Shown: piece after piece, positions 1 to 7,058 of the stretch
Position numbering within the stretch: position 1 is the first letter of the stretch
Layout: the number at the start of each line of letters is the position of its first letter
Source of the DNA: CAYRVX01 sp964642165
Lineage (GTDB): Bacteria; Planctomycetota; Phycisphaerae; SM23-33
Assembly: GCA_964642165.1 (NCBI GenBank)
Contig: CAZXOC010000185.1
Location: 1 to 15,066, forward strand
Reading direction: 5' to 3'
DNA: 15,066 nt
Notes under the pieces: generated by a model
Told to the model about the DNA's origin: nothing
Database searches by the model: none
What the model saw: only the letters and a program-made list of their open reading frames with translations
Program-made: the position numbers and the translations under genes

Positions 1-2087
1 GCGGGTTGGGCGCTGTCTCTCCGGCGGCGGGCGATGATCTCCTCGGCGATGTCCCGCGGCACGCGCCCGTAGCGGGCCATCTCCATCGTGAAGGTGGCCA
101 TGCCCTTGGAGAGGCTCCGCAGGACGGTCGCGTAGCCGAACATGTTCGCCAGGGGCACGTCCGCGCGGATCACGGCGTACGTCCCGCGGTCTTCCGTGGC
201 GACGATCATGCCGCGCCGGGCGTTGAGGTCGCCGACGACCGCGCCCCGGCATCCGCCCGGCGTCTCGACCTCCACGGCCATGACCGGCTCGAGCAGGCAG
301 GGGCGGCTGCGGGCGAAGGCCTGCTTGAAGGCCTCGACCGCGGCCGTGCGGAAGGCCAGCTCGCTGGAGTCCACGGCGTGGTGGGAGCCGTCGTCGAGGC
401 ACATCCGGCAGCCGACGATGGGGTAGCCGGCGAGGGGCCCGGCCTGCATGGCGCGGGTGAAGCCCCGGCTGACGGCGGGGATGTACTCGCGGGGGACGCG
501 TCCGCCCTTGACGTTGTCCTCGAACTCGTAGGGCTCGTCGGCGTCGTGGGCGAGGGGGATCAGGCGCCCGACGACGTGGGCGTACTGGCCCGCCCCGCCG
601 GTCTGCTTCCTGTGGCGGTAGTCGTAGGCGGCCTCGCGGGTCGGGGCCTCGCGGTAGCTGACGTTCGGCGCGCCGACGGTGACGTTCGCCCCGTACTCGC
701 GCTGCATCCGCTCGATGTAGACGTCCAGGTGCAGCTCGCCCATGCCGGCGATGACCGTCTCGCCCGTCTCCGCGTCCGCCGAGACACGAAACGTCGGGTC
801 CTCCCTCATGAAGCGGTTCAGCGCCTTGGCGACGCGGTCCTGATCGGCCGAGCCCGCCGGCGTGACGGACAGGCGGATGACCGGTTCGGCCACGAAGATG
901 CTCTCGAGCGAGCAGTTGGCGCCCTCGCCGCAGAGGGTGTCGCCGCTGGCCGCCTCGACGCCGACGAGCGCGACGATATCGCCCGGCAGGGCCTCGGCGA
1001 CGTCCTCGCGGTCGTCGGCGTGCATGGGGACGATCCGCCCGACCCGCACGGGGCGGTTCGTCCGGGCGTTGCGAAGCGCCCGTCCCCGGGCGAGGCGGCC
1101 CTGGTAGACGCGCGCGTAGCTGAGCTGCCCGAACGCCTCGTCGACGATCTTGAAGACCATCGCCACGGTCGGCGCGTCGGGGTCGCAGGTCAGCGGCGTC
1201 TCGGCGCCCTCGTTGTCGTGGTCGCGCGCGAACGCCGTCCGGTCCAGCGGGCTCGGCAGGTAGTGGCAGACGGCGTCCATCAGCGGCTGGACGCCCCGGT
1301 TCCGGACGGCCGAGCCCATCATCAGGGGGACGATGTCCCGCTGGCTTGTCGCCTGGCGGAGGACCTGCCGGATCAGCTCCTCGCCGACGGGCTCGTCCTC
1401 CAGCAGGCGCTCCATCAGCTCGTCGCTGCACATGCTGAGCGCGTCGAGCATTTCGTGGCGGGCGATCTCCGCGGCTTCGGCGTGCTCGGGGGGGATCGCC
1501 GATCGCACCACGTCCTCGCCCGACGCCCCCTCGAAGGTCAGGGCCTCCATCGTCACGAGGTCGATCACCCCGCGGAAGCCCTCGCCCGCGCCCATCGGCA
1601 GTTGGATCGGGACCACGTTCAGGCCAAGCTGCTCCGCGAGGTCGCGGCGCACGCGCTGCGGGTCGGCGCCGACGCGGTCCATCTTGTTCACGAAGGCGAT
1701 CCGCGGCACGCGGTAGCGCTTCATCTGGCGGTCCACCGTGACGGACTGGCTCTGGACGCCGCCGACGGCGCAGAGCACCATCACCGCTCCGTCCAGCACG
1801 CGCAGCGACCGCTCCACCTCGACGGTGAAGTCGACGTGCCCCGGCGTGTCGATCACGTTCACGACGCAGTCGTTCCACTCGACCTGCGTGGCGGCGGACG
1901 TGATCGTGATGCCCCGCTCGCGCTCCAGGTCCATGAAGTCCATGGTGGCCCCGCCCTCTCGGCCGTGGACCTCCTGCATGCGATGGATCCGTCCCGCGTA
2001 GAACAGGATCCGCTCGCTCAGGGTGGTCTTGCCCGAGTCGATGTGGGCGGAGATCCCGATGTTCCGAGTTTTGCTCAGTCGCTTCAT
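1..2087 (-). CDS. fusA: Elongation factor G, mitochondrial/spdEFG1-like type (C-terminus cut by window edge)
   Basis: This is a ribosomal translocase: a GTPase that moves tRNA and mRNA through the ribosome in the cytoplasm. The GTPase motifs are clear: AHIDSGKT (residues 14-21), DTPGH (80-84), NKMD (132-135) and GSA (256-258). Later conserved blocks include REDPTF, GMGELHLD and, near the end, DVPLANMFGY. The frame gives 695 codons with no stop before base 1, so only the last few residues are missing (the family is about 690-750 aa). The start ATG precedes KRLSKTRNIGI; its Shine-Dalgarno sequence is weak. The P-loop has Ser where most bacterial EF-Gs have Ala, and the switch region reads MQEVHGREGGATMDFMDLER; both resemble mitochondrial EF-G1. 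From memory of the family, this points to the spdEFG1 subgroup (inference). The gene stands alone here, not beside ribosomal protein or EF-Tu genes. Confidence 0.96.
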   Translation of the reverse strand, partial: MKRLSKTRNIGISAHIDSGKTTLSERILFYAGRIHRMQEVHGREGGATMDFMDLERERGITITSAATQVEWNDCVVNVIDTPGHVDFTVEVERSLRVLDGAVMVLCAVGGVQSQSVTVDRQMKRYRVPRIAFVNKMDRVGADPQRVRRDLAEQLGLNVVPIQLPMGAGEGFRGVIDLVTMEALTFEGASGEDVVRSAIPPEHAEAAEIARHEMLDALSMCSDELMERLLEDEPVGEELIRQVLRQATSQRDIVPLMMGSAVRNRGVQPLMDAVCHYLPSPLDRTAFARDHDNEGAETPLTCDPDAPTVAMVFKIVDEAFGQLSYARVYQGRLARGRALRNARTNRPVRVGRIVPMHADDREDVAEALPGDIVALVGVEAASGDTLCGEGANCSLESIFVAEPVIRLSVTPAGSADQDRVAKALNRFMREDPTFRVSADAETGETVIAGMGELHLDVYIERMQREYGANVTVGAPNVSYREAPTREAAYDYRHRKQTGGAGQYAHVVGRLIPLAHDADEPYEFEDNVKGGRVPREYIPAVSRGFTRAMQAGPLAGYPIVGCRMCLDDGSHHAVDSSELAFRTAAVEAFKQAFARSRPCLLEPVMAVEVETPGGCRGAVVGDLNARRGMIVATEDRGTYAVIRADVPLANMFGYATVLRSLSKGMATFTMEMARYGRVPRDIAEEIIARRRRDSAQP

Positions 2088-2103
2088 CGTTTCGCATCCG
2101 GCC

Positions 2104-2145
2104 GGGGAGACCCGCGGCGGCCTCGCTCTCCCCGTCGCGGGGAGA
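2104..2145 (-). promoter_or_regulatory. Leader with two mutually exclusive stems upstream of EF-G
   Basis: Read in the direction of the transcript, TCTCCCC (2145-2139) is followed by GGGGAGA (2133-2127) and by a second TCTCCCC (2110-2104). The middle segment can pair perfectly over 7 bp with either neighbour: a tight hairpin with a 5-nt loop, or one with a 16-nt loop ending about 16 nt before the EF-G start codon. No run of T follows, so if it acts it would more likely work on translation or RNA stability than as an intrinsic terminator. The pairing is seen; the function is inferred. Confidence 0.3.
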
Positions 2146-2221
2146 CGATGCAACCGCCACGGACACCGTTGCCGGGGTCACGCCAGGCAGGTCCATCACC
2201 CCAAGGTACGAGGAGCTAAGC

Positions 2222-2227
2222 ATTATA
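2222..2227 (-). promoter_or_regulatory. Probable -10 element for the EF-G gene
   Basis: On the minus strand this reads TATAAT, a perfect sigma-70 -10 hexamer, in a very GC-rich intergenic region between the Nudix gene and EF-G. No convincing -35 lies 16-18 nt upstream (the 17-nt position reads CGCACG) and there is no extended TGn. If used, transcription would start near 2215 and leave a leader of about 125-130 nt before the EF-G start codon. Confidence 0.5.
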
Positions 2228-2311
2228 CCCCAAACGGCCGCCCCCGTGCGAGAGATCCGCGCGCTTTTCACCGAATGTCGAGCCGCCGGGACCGCCCCGC
2301 CGCGCCGCGGT

Positions 2312-2854
2312 CTACGCCTTCTCGCGCCGCTGCGCGTAGACGTACAGCGGCGAGAAGAGCTTCGCGTCGATGAGGGCGCCCCGCTCGCGGCGCCGGTCGA
2401 GAAACGCCGGCAGCTCCGCCAGCGGCACCTCGTGCACGGCGATGTCCTCGGACGCGTCGCCGCCGCCGGGGGCGACCTTCCTCAGCCCGGTCGCCAGGAA
2501 GAACGTGATGTGCTCGTCGCTCAGTCCCGCCGACGGGGGACCCTCGAAGAGCACCTCCAGGTGCCCGGCCTCGTAGCCGGTCTCCTCCAGCAGCTCGCGC
2601 CGCGCGGCGGCTTCGAGCGGCTCGTGGGCCTCGCCGGGCACGTCGCCGACGAGCCCGGCCGGCAGCTCCACGACCCGGGCGTCGACCGGCGGGCGGTGCT
2701 GCTCGACGAGGAGCAGCTTGCCGTCGTCCGTCACGGCCACGATGCACACGATGCCCGTGACGCCCCGCCGCTCGACGTACTCCCAGTGCCCGCGGAGCCT
2801 CACCTTCAGGTGCTTGCCTTCCCAGACGACTCGGTCGTCATCGTCGTGCGTCAC
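2312..2854 (-). CDS. Nudix hydrolase, probable ADP-ribose pyrophosphatase
   Basis: 180 aa, cytosolic. The Nudix helix core RELLEETGY lies at residues 86-94 with the metal-binding glutamates E87, E90 and E91. It follows the ELPAGLVG strand typical of ADP-ribose pyrophosphatases. Downstream, PPSAGLSDE (106-114) matches the loop that marks ADP-ribose hydrolases in the family, which cleave ADP-ribose to AMP and ribose 5-phosphate. The first half of the Nudix box is slightly off consensus: the glycine sits two residues farther from the central Glu than the usual G-x5-E spacing. The start is a GTG chosen because GAGGGA lies 6 nt upstream. Another in-frame GTG at 2896 would overlap the upstream stop as GTGA and add 14 residues. 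It is the last gene of the pncB operon, and the ADP-ribosylglycohydrolase two genes upstream could supply its substrate. Other nucleoside-diphosphate substrates cannot be excluded. Confidence 0.88.
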   Translation of the reverse strand: MTHDDDDRVVWEGKHLKVRLRGHWEYVERRGVTGIVCIVAVTDDGKLLLVEQHRPPVDARVVELPAGLVGDVPGEAHEPLEAAARRELLEETGYEAGHLEVLFEGPPSAGLSDEHITFFLATGLRKVAPGGGDASEDIAVHEVPLAELPAFLDRRRERGALIDAKLFSPLYVYAQRREKA

Positions 2855-2860
2855 GGCTAG

Positions 2861-2866
2861 TCCCTC
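2861..2866 (-). promoter_or_regulatory. Ribosome binding site deciding the Nudix start
   Basis: GAGGGA on the minus strand lies 6 nt before the GTG at 2854. This favours that start over the earlier in-frame GTG at 2896, whose upstream AAGG is about 10 nt away. Confidence 0.5.
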
Positions 2867-2892
2867 GCTGTCGTCGCCGGCCGCCGGGCCGC

Positions 2893-3795
2893 TCACACGT
2901 GAAACACCTTCTTCGTCACGTTCCCGTCGCCGTCGAAGGTCACGTCGAGCGCGCCGAACGTGCCGCCGAAGTTCCGCGTGCGGAGGTCGCGGCACGTCAG
3001 CGTGAGCTTGCCGTCGTGCCGGCGGGCCTCGACGACGCAGTAGCCTGCGGAAAGGTCGCGCATCTGGCGGTACTCGTCCAGCCGGGCCAGACGCTCGGCG
3101 TACGTGCGATCCAACGTCTCGCGGCGCTGTTCGTTTCGCACGGCCCCGGTCAGGGCGTTCAGCTCGTAGGTGATCGCCTCGTCGCCGCGCCGGGCGAGCC
3201 CGTAGAACCGCCACGGCACCAGCGCGCTGGGCACGAGGCTCACGGTCCCCGGCGGCTGCCGGCGGCGGGCGCGACGGCAGATCGCCCAGCGGATCGGCCA
3301 GTACGCCGCGAGGAAGCCCGCGTACGCGGCGGCGGCGCCCCAGCCGCCCGAGCCCGGGCGAAGGAAGCTCCGAACCGCCGGCCCACAGGCCAGGACGCTG
3401 GCCGCCAGCACCGGCGCGTCGATGAAGAACACGAACGACGCGGCGCGGCGCCGGCGGTCGAACGGCCACAGCCACCCCATGCCGTACGTGTTGGTCAGGT
3501 CCATCAGGCTGTGGAGGACCATGCCCGCCCCCAGCGCGAGCGGCGCCCAGGGTTCCGGCACGCCGAGTGCCCAGCAGGCGGCCGCCGCCGCGCCGGCCAG
3601 CAGGCCGATCGCCGGCAGCGAGTGCGTGTACGTCTGGTGCCACCGCAGGAAGGCCGTCTTGCCGAACAGCCGGCTCAGGGAGTCCAGGTCGGGCAGCGCC
3701 GAGCCCAGGACGAAGCACGCGGCGCCGATCGGGGCGGCCGAGACAAACGGGCTGGCCAGCACGATGCCCGCCATGGTGTGCGTCGCGATGTCCAT
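2893..3795 (-). CDS. YfhP/YdjM-family membrane-bound metal-dependent hydrolase (DUF457)
   Basis: 300 aa. The N-terminal half has the family's metal-ligand pattern: H6 in MDIATHTMAG, PDLD (35-38), H53 and H58 in HQTYTHSLPA, and H95/D99 in HSLMDLTNTYG. Several hydrophobic stretches (about 10-33, 60-95, 120-140 and 153-173) look like membrane segments, with Arg-rich loops after 111-117 and 174-179. The last 120 residues are a soluble domain of predicted beta character, as in the longer YfhP-type members. The reaction is not established for this family. The gene sits 22 nt after the ADP-ribosylglycohydrolase and before the Nudix gene, so a role tied to ADP-ribose or NAD turnover, perhaps at the membrane, is possible but unproven. 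The ATG start has GGAG 9 nt upstream, inside a small hairpin. Family assignment is firm; function is unknown. Confidence 0.85.
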   Translation of the reverse strand: MDIATHTMAGIVLASPFVSAAPIGAACFVLGSALPDLDSLSRLFGKTAFLRWHQTYTHSLPAIGLLAGAAAAACWALGVPEPWAPLALGAGMVLHSLMDLTNTYGMGWLWPFDRRRRAASFVFFIDAPVLAASVLACGPAVRSFLRPGSGGWGAAAAYAGFLAAYWPIRWAICRRARRRQPPGTVSLVPSALVPWRFYGLARRGDEAITYELNALTGAVRNEQRRETLDRTYAERLARLDEYRQMRDLSAGYCVVEARRHDGKLTLTCRDLRTRNFGGTFGALDVTFDGDGNVTKKVFHV

Positions 3796-3810
3796 CCGGA
3801 GGTTCTCCGG
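3796..3810 (-). promoter_or_regulatory. Hairpin covering the Shine-Dalgarno of the YfhP-like gene
   Basis: The 15 bases immediately before the start codon form a perfect 6-bp inverted repeat (CCGGAG / CTCCGG) around a 3-nt loop. The GGAG that would serve as ribosome binding site is inside the stem. This could lower or gate translation of this one gene within the operon. The structure is seen; the regulatory effect is inferred. Confidence 0.35.
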
Positions 3811-3817
3811 CTGCGTC

Positions 3818-4783
3818 TCATCGACCCGGCGGGCGGCGCGGCGCGCGGCCGGGCGGTTCGGGCAGGGGCTCGCGGCGGTCGAGCCAGGCGTCCGGCAGAG
3901 AATCTCGCCCGGCCGCCAGGGCGACGATCCCCCCGACGATCGCGCACGTCGTGTCGCAGTCGCCCAGGGCGGACGCCGTGGCCCAGATGGCCTCTTCGTA
4001 GCGGTCCAGGTGCCGCGCCGCGCACCAGAGGCACAGGGGCACGGTGTCCGGGCAGGTGACCTCGCTGCCGTTGCCGAGCCGCCGGGCCGCGCGATCCGGC
4101 GGCTCGTGGAGCGGCACGTCCAGCGCCCGGGCGATTCCCGCCTTCGTCGCGCCCTCCGGCGTGCGGGCCAGCGCCGCCTCGATCAGCCCCCGCCGCGCCG
4201 CCGGCGTGACGTCGCGCCCGATGCGCCACGCCTCGGCGGCCGCGACGGCCACCGCGATCGCGCCCGCGCCGCCCTCCGGGTGGGCGTGGGTCACCCCCGC
4301 CGACAGCGCCGCCTGCTCGACGACGGCGTCGAGGTCGTCGGCGAAGTACGCCCCCAGGGGCGCGACGCGCATCGCCGAACCGTTGCCCATCGACCCCGTG
4401 CCGCCGAACATCGCGCCGGCCTCGGCTCGCCAGTCGGCCCCGTTGACCAGGCGCGTCAGCAGGCGCATCGCGCCCAGCCCGTATCCCCGGTTCGGGTCCG
4501 CCCCGAAGCGCTCGGCGAAGCGCCGCGCGAGGTCGTCCTGGTCGATGCGCCCGAGCGCGTCGAGCTGCTCGACGATGCTCACCGCCATCATCGTGTCGTC
4601 GGTGACGAGCCACGGCGGCGGGGCCAGCCGGCGCTCCCGCAGGGCGTGCGCCCAGTTCCCGCCGAACATCAGCACGTCGCCGAACGCGTCGCCGACGCTG
4701 AGGCCGTCCAGCGACAGCCGCATCCGCGCCACGCGCTCCGCGTGGTCGGGCGGCAGGTCGGCCTGGACGTTCGCGTGCGGCAC
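3818..4783 (-). CDS. ADP-ribosylglycohydrolase family protein (DraG/ARH)
   Basis: 321 aa, cytosolic. The family removes ADP-ribose from modified proteins or small molecules using a binuclear Mg2+ site. The acidic metal motifs are present: GDAFGD (31-36), TDDT (61-64) and GDCDTT (274-279, the place of the usual GGDTDT). Between them are MGNGSAMRVAPLG (132-144) and a THAHPEG segment (165-171), both typical of the fold. Length is normal for the family; the last 25 residues are Pro/Arg-rich and probably disordered. The start is a GTG only 4 nt after the pncA stop, and its ribosome site GAGGA overlaps the end of pncA, so translation is likely coupled. The target (Arg- or Ser-ADP-ribose, O-acetyl-ADP-ribose, or dinitrogenase reductase) cannot be told from sequence alone; no nitrogenase gene is in the window. 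Confidence 0.9.
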   Translation of the reverse strand: MPHANVQADLPPDHAERVARMRLSLDGLSVGDAFGDVLMFGGNWAHALRERRLAPPPWLVTDDTMMAVSIVEQLDALGRIDQDDLARRFAERFGADPNRGYGLGAMRLLTRLVNGADWRAEAGAMFGGTGSMGNGSAMRVAPLGAYFADDLDAVVEQAALSAGVTHAHPEGGAGAIAVAVAAAEAWRIGRDVTPAARRGLIEAALARTPEGATKAGIARALDVPLHEPPDRAARRLGNGSEVTCPDTVPLCLWCAARHLDRYEEAIWATASALGDCDTTCAIVGGIVALAAGRDSLPDAWLDRREPLPEPPGRAPRRPPGR

Positions 4784-4787
4784 GGGG

Positions 4788-5420
4788 TCATTCCTCGGCG
4801 GCGGGTGCCGGCACGTCGGCCTCGCGGAGGACCGCCACGCCGGCGGCCCGCATCTCCTCGACGGCCTTGGCCACGTCGCCGGGAGCCAGCTCCACCCCGC
4901 GGCAGCCGTCCAGCACGACGTTCGTGCGGAAGCCCAGCTCCACGGCGTCGAGGGCGGAGAACTTCACGCAGTAGTCCGTCGCCAGGCCGCAGAGATAGAC
5001 GTCCTCCACGCCCCGCCCCTTCAGGAAATCCGCCAGCCCGGTGGCCTTGCGGTGGGCGTTGTCGAAGAACGCGCTGTAGCTGTCGATGCCGGCGTCGGTG
5101 CCCTTGTGAATGATCTCGTCGATTCGCTCGACGTTCAGGCCCGGCGCGAAGTCGGCCCCCGGCGTGCCCTGGACGCAGTGGTCCGGCCAGAGGATCTGCT
5201 CCAGGCCGTTCAGGTCGACGACCTCGCCGACGCTTCGGCCCTCGTGCCGGCTGGCGAACGAGCCGTGATCCGGCGGGTGCCAGTCCTGCGTGGCCGCGAC
5301 CAGGTCGAACCGCCCCATCAGCCGGTTCGCCACCGGCACGACGGCGTCGCCCTCCGGCACGGCCAGCGCCCCGGCGGGCAGGAAGTCGTTCTGGATGTCC
5401 ACCAGGATCAAGGCTCGCAT
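4788..5420 (-). CDS. pncA: Nicotinamidase
   Basis: 210 aa, cytosolic isochorismatase-like fold. It hydrolyses nicotinamide to nicotinate and ammonia, the first step of deamidating NAD salvage. The catalytic triad is visible as D8 (in LVDIQNDF), K106 (in IIHKGTD) and C151 (in GLATDYCVK). Probable metal ligands are D46 and H48 (TQDWHPPDH) and H81 (WPDHC). Length fits bacterial PncA. The ATG start has a GA-rich ribosome site (GGGAGAG) about 4 nt upstream. It follows pncB by 30 nt and is followed after 4 nt by the ADP-ribosylglycohydrolase. Its product is the substrate of the PncB encoded just upstream, which makes the assignment secure. Confidence 0.96.
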   Translation of the reverse strand: MRALILVDIQNDFLPAGALAVPEGDAVVPVANRLMGRFDLVAATQDWHPPDHGSFASRHEGRSVGEVVDLNGLEQILWPDHCVQGTPGADFAPGLNVERIDEIIHKGTDAGIDSYSAFFDNAHRKATGLADFLKGRGVEDVYLCGLATDYCVKFSALDAVELGFRTNVVLDGCRGVELAPGDVAKAVEEMRAAGVAVLREADVPAPAAEE

Positions 5421-5450
5421 GGCTCTCTCTCCCGTGCGCCGGGCCGGCCG

Positions 5451-6923
5451 TCAGCCCGCCGACCCGCGGGCCGCCAGGACCAGGCGCGTCTTCAGCTCGT
5501 GCAGCCGCTTCTCCAGGCCCGCGGGGTACTCGTGCGGGTGGACGAGCCGGCGAATGCCGCCGTGCAGGGCCTCGAGCTGCTCGGCCGTGCGCCGGCGAAT
5601 GTCCGCCAGCGGCGGGCTCTCGCAGGCCCGCTCGCCCCGGCGGAAGACGGGCACGAGCAGGTCCTCGTGCGCGGCCCCGGGGGGGATGTCCTTGTGGCGC
5701 GTGGCATCGAGGGGATCGATCGCGGTCCGGCCGTCGCCGGGACCCAGGTCCAGCTCGTAGGTCATGTCCGCGAGGAAGCCCGTCTCGTCGCGGAACCGCC
5801 GCACCTGGAGCCGCCCCGGCGTGTTGATCTTGATCGCCTGCTCGCAAAGCTTGAGCTTGGGCTGCCACGCCCCGCCCGCCTCGCGGACGGCCGACAGCTT
5901 GTACACGCCGCCCAGGGCCGGCTGGTCGTAGCTGGTGGCCAGCCGCGTGCCCACGCCCCAGACCGTGATGGCCGCGCCCTGGGCCTTGAGGTCCTCGATG
6001 AGGTGCTCGTCGAGGTCGTTGCTGGCGACGATGCGGGCGTCGGGAAAGCCCGCCTCGTCGAGCAGCTTGCGGGCCTCGACGCTCAGGTAGGCCAGGTCGC
6101 CGGAGTCCAGCCGGATGCCGGCGAGGTCGTACCCGCGCCGGCGGAGCTTCCGGCCGACCCGGATCGCCCGGCGGACGCCCTCGAGCGTGTCGTAGGTGTC
6201 CACGAGCAGCAGGCAGTTGTTGGGCATGGCCTGGGCGTAGGCCTCGAAGGCAGCCACCTCGTCGTCGAAGCTCATCACCCAACTGTGGGCGATCGTGCCC
6301 TTGACGGGGATGCCGAAGAGCTTGCCGGCCAGGACGTTGCTCGTGGCGGCGCAGCCGCCGACGTAGGCGGCGCGGCTGGCGGTGAGTCCGCCGTCGATGC
6401 CCTGGGCCCGCCGCAGGCCGAACTCCAGCACCGGCTCGCCCCGGGCGGCCTGGCAGACGCGGGCCGCCTTCGTCGCGACGAGCGTCTGGAAGTTGATCAT
6501 GTTCAGCAGCGGCGTCTCGACGAGCTGGGATTGGAGGATCGCGCCCGTCACGCGCAGCAGCGGCTGGTGGGGGAAGACCACCGTGCCCTCCGGCACGGCG
6601 TCGACGTCGAGACGGAACTCCAGATCGCGGAGATAGTCCAGGAAGCCCGGCTCGAACAGCGCCTTGCCGTCGTTGCCCCTTTGCTCGGCGAGGTAGGCGA
6701 TGTCGGACTCGTCGAAGCGCAGGCCGTCCAGGAAGTCCGCGACGTACGCCAGCCCGCACGCCACGGTGTAGCCGCCGCCGAAGGGATGCCTGCGGAAGAA
6801 CAGGTGGAAGGCGGCTTCCCGGTCGGCCCGCCCGAGCTTCCAGTAGCCGTACGCCATCGTCAACTGGTACAGGTCCGTCAGCAGCGCCAAGGAGTGGCGG
6901 TAGATGTCGGCCGTCAGCTTCAT
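5451..6923 (-). CDS. pncB: Nicotinate phosphoribosyltransferase
   Basis: 490 aa, cytosolic. It converts nicotinate and PRPP, with ATP hydrolysis, to nicotinate mononucleotide, the entry step of the Preiss-Handler route to NAD. Family marks are LLTDLYQLTMAYGYW near the N-terminus (14-28), GTIAHSWVMSF (209-219) with the His that is phosphorylated in this family (H213), RLDSGDLAYLS (271-281) with the phosphoribosyl-binding Asp, SNDLDE (301-306), and WGVGTRLATSYDQPALGG in the PRPP/phosphate loop region. Length is normal for the family. The ATG start has AAGGGA 6 nt upstream, and a promoter with a perfect TTGACA -35 lies just before it. First gene of the five-gene salvage operon. The last 100 or so residues resemble the helical C-terminal extension of longer bacterial forms. 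Confidence 0.97.
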   Translation of the reverse strand: MKLTADIYRHSLALLTDLYQLTMAYGYWKLGRADREAAFHLFFRRHPFGGGYTVACGLAYVADFLDGLRFDESDIAYLAEQRGNDGKALFEPGFLDYLRDLEFRLDVDAVPEGTVVFPHQPLLRVTGAILQSQLVETPLLNMINFQTLVATKAARVCQAARGEPVLEFGLRRAQGIDGGLTASRAAYVGGCAATSNVLAGKLFGIPVKGTIAHSWVMSFDDEVAAFEAYAQAMPNNCLLLVDTYDTLEGVRRAIRVGRKLRRRGYDLAGIRLDSGDLAYLSVEARKLLDEAGFPDARIVASNDLDEHLIEDLKAQGAAITVWGVGTRLATSYDQPALGGVYKLSAVREAGGAWQPKLKLCEQAIKINTPGRLQVRRFRDETGFLADMTYELDLGPGDGRTAIDPLDATRHKDIPPGAAHEDLLVPVFRRGERACESPPLADIRRRTAEQLEALHGGIRRLVHPHEYPAGLEKRLHELKTRLVLAARGSAG

Positions 6924-6949
6924 CGAGCGTCCCTTCCGGCGTCGTCTGA

Positions 6950-6978
6950 GCCATATCCTACGCGGCGGGACGTGTCAA
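6950..6978 (-). promoter_or_regulatory. Sigma-70-type promoter of the pncB operon
   Basis: Minus strand: TTGACA (6978-6973), a 17-nt spacer, then TATGGC (6955-6950). The -35 is perfect and the spacing ideal; the -10 matches only in its first three positions. Transcription would begin near 6943, about 20 nt before the start codon and just ahead of the AAGGGA ribosome site. That leaves no room for a riboswitch. No clear operator palindrome was noticed. Confidence 0.65.
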
Positions 6979-7058
6979 ATCCCTCGCGGCTCCGCGCGGG
7001 CGTGGCGCCGGCGCGCGCGGCCGGGCCGGCGGGTCGGGTGCGCACGGAATGCGCGGGG

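Noticed and set aside
6..2219. A 737-codon open frame on the plus strand
   Set aside because: It lies exactly opposite EF-G, has Arg/Ala/Asp/His-rich low-complexity content and no recognisable domain. High GC keeps the opposite strand free of stops.
2290..2312. Hairpin at the Nudix stop codon as terminator
   Set aside because: The stem is only 6 bp with an 11-nt loop, overlaps the stop codon and has no following T-run; in a sequence this GC-rich it is likely chance.
2855..3718. N-terminal extension of the Nudix gene to 468 aa
   Set aside because: The extension is the YfhP-like gene read in another frame, and the YfhP-like gene has the real family motifs.
7040..7054. Hairpin after the amidohydrolase stop as terminator
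   Set aside because: A 5-bp stem with a 5-nt loop and no T-run is too weak to call.
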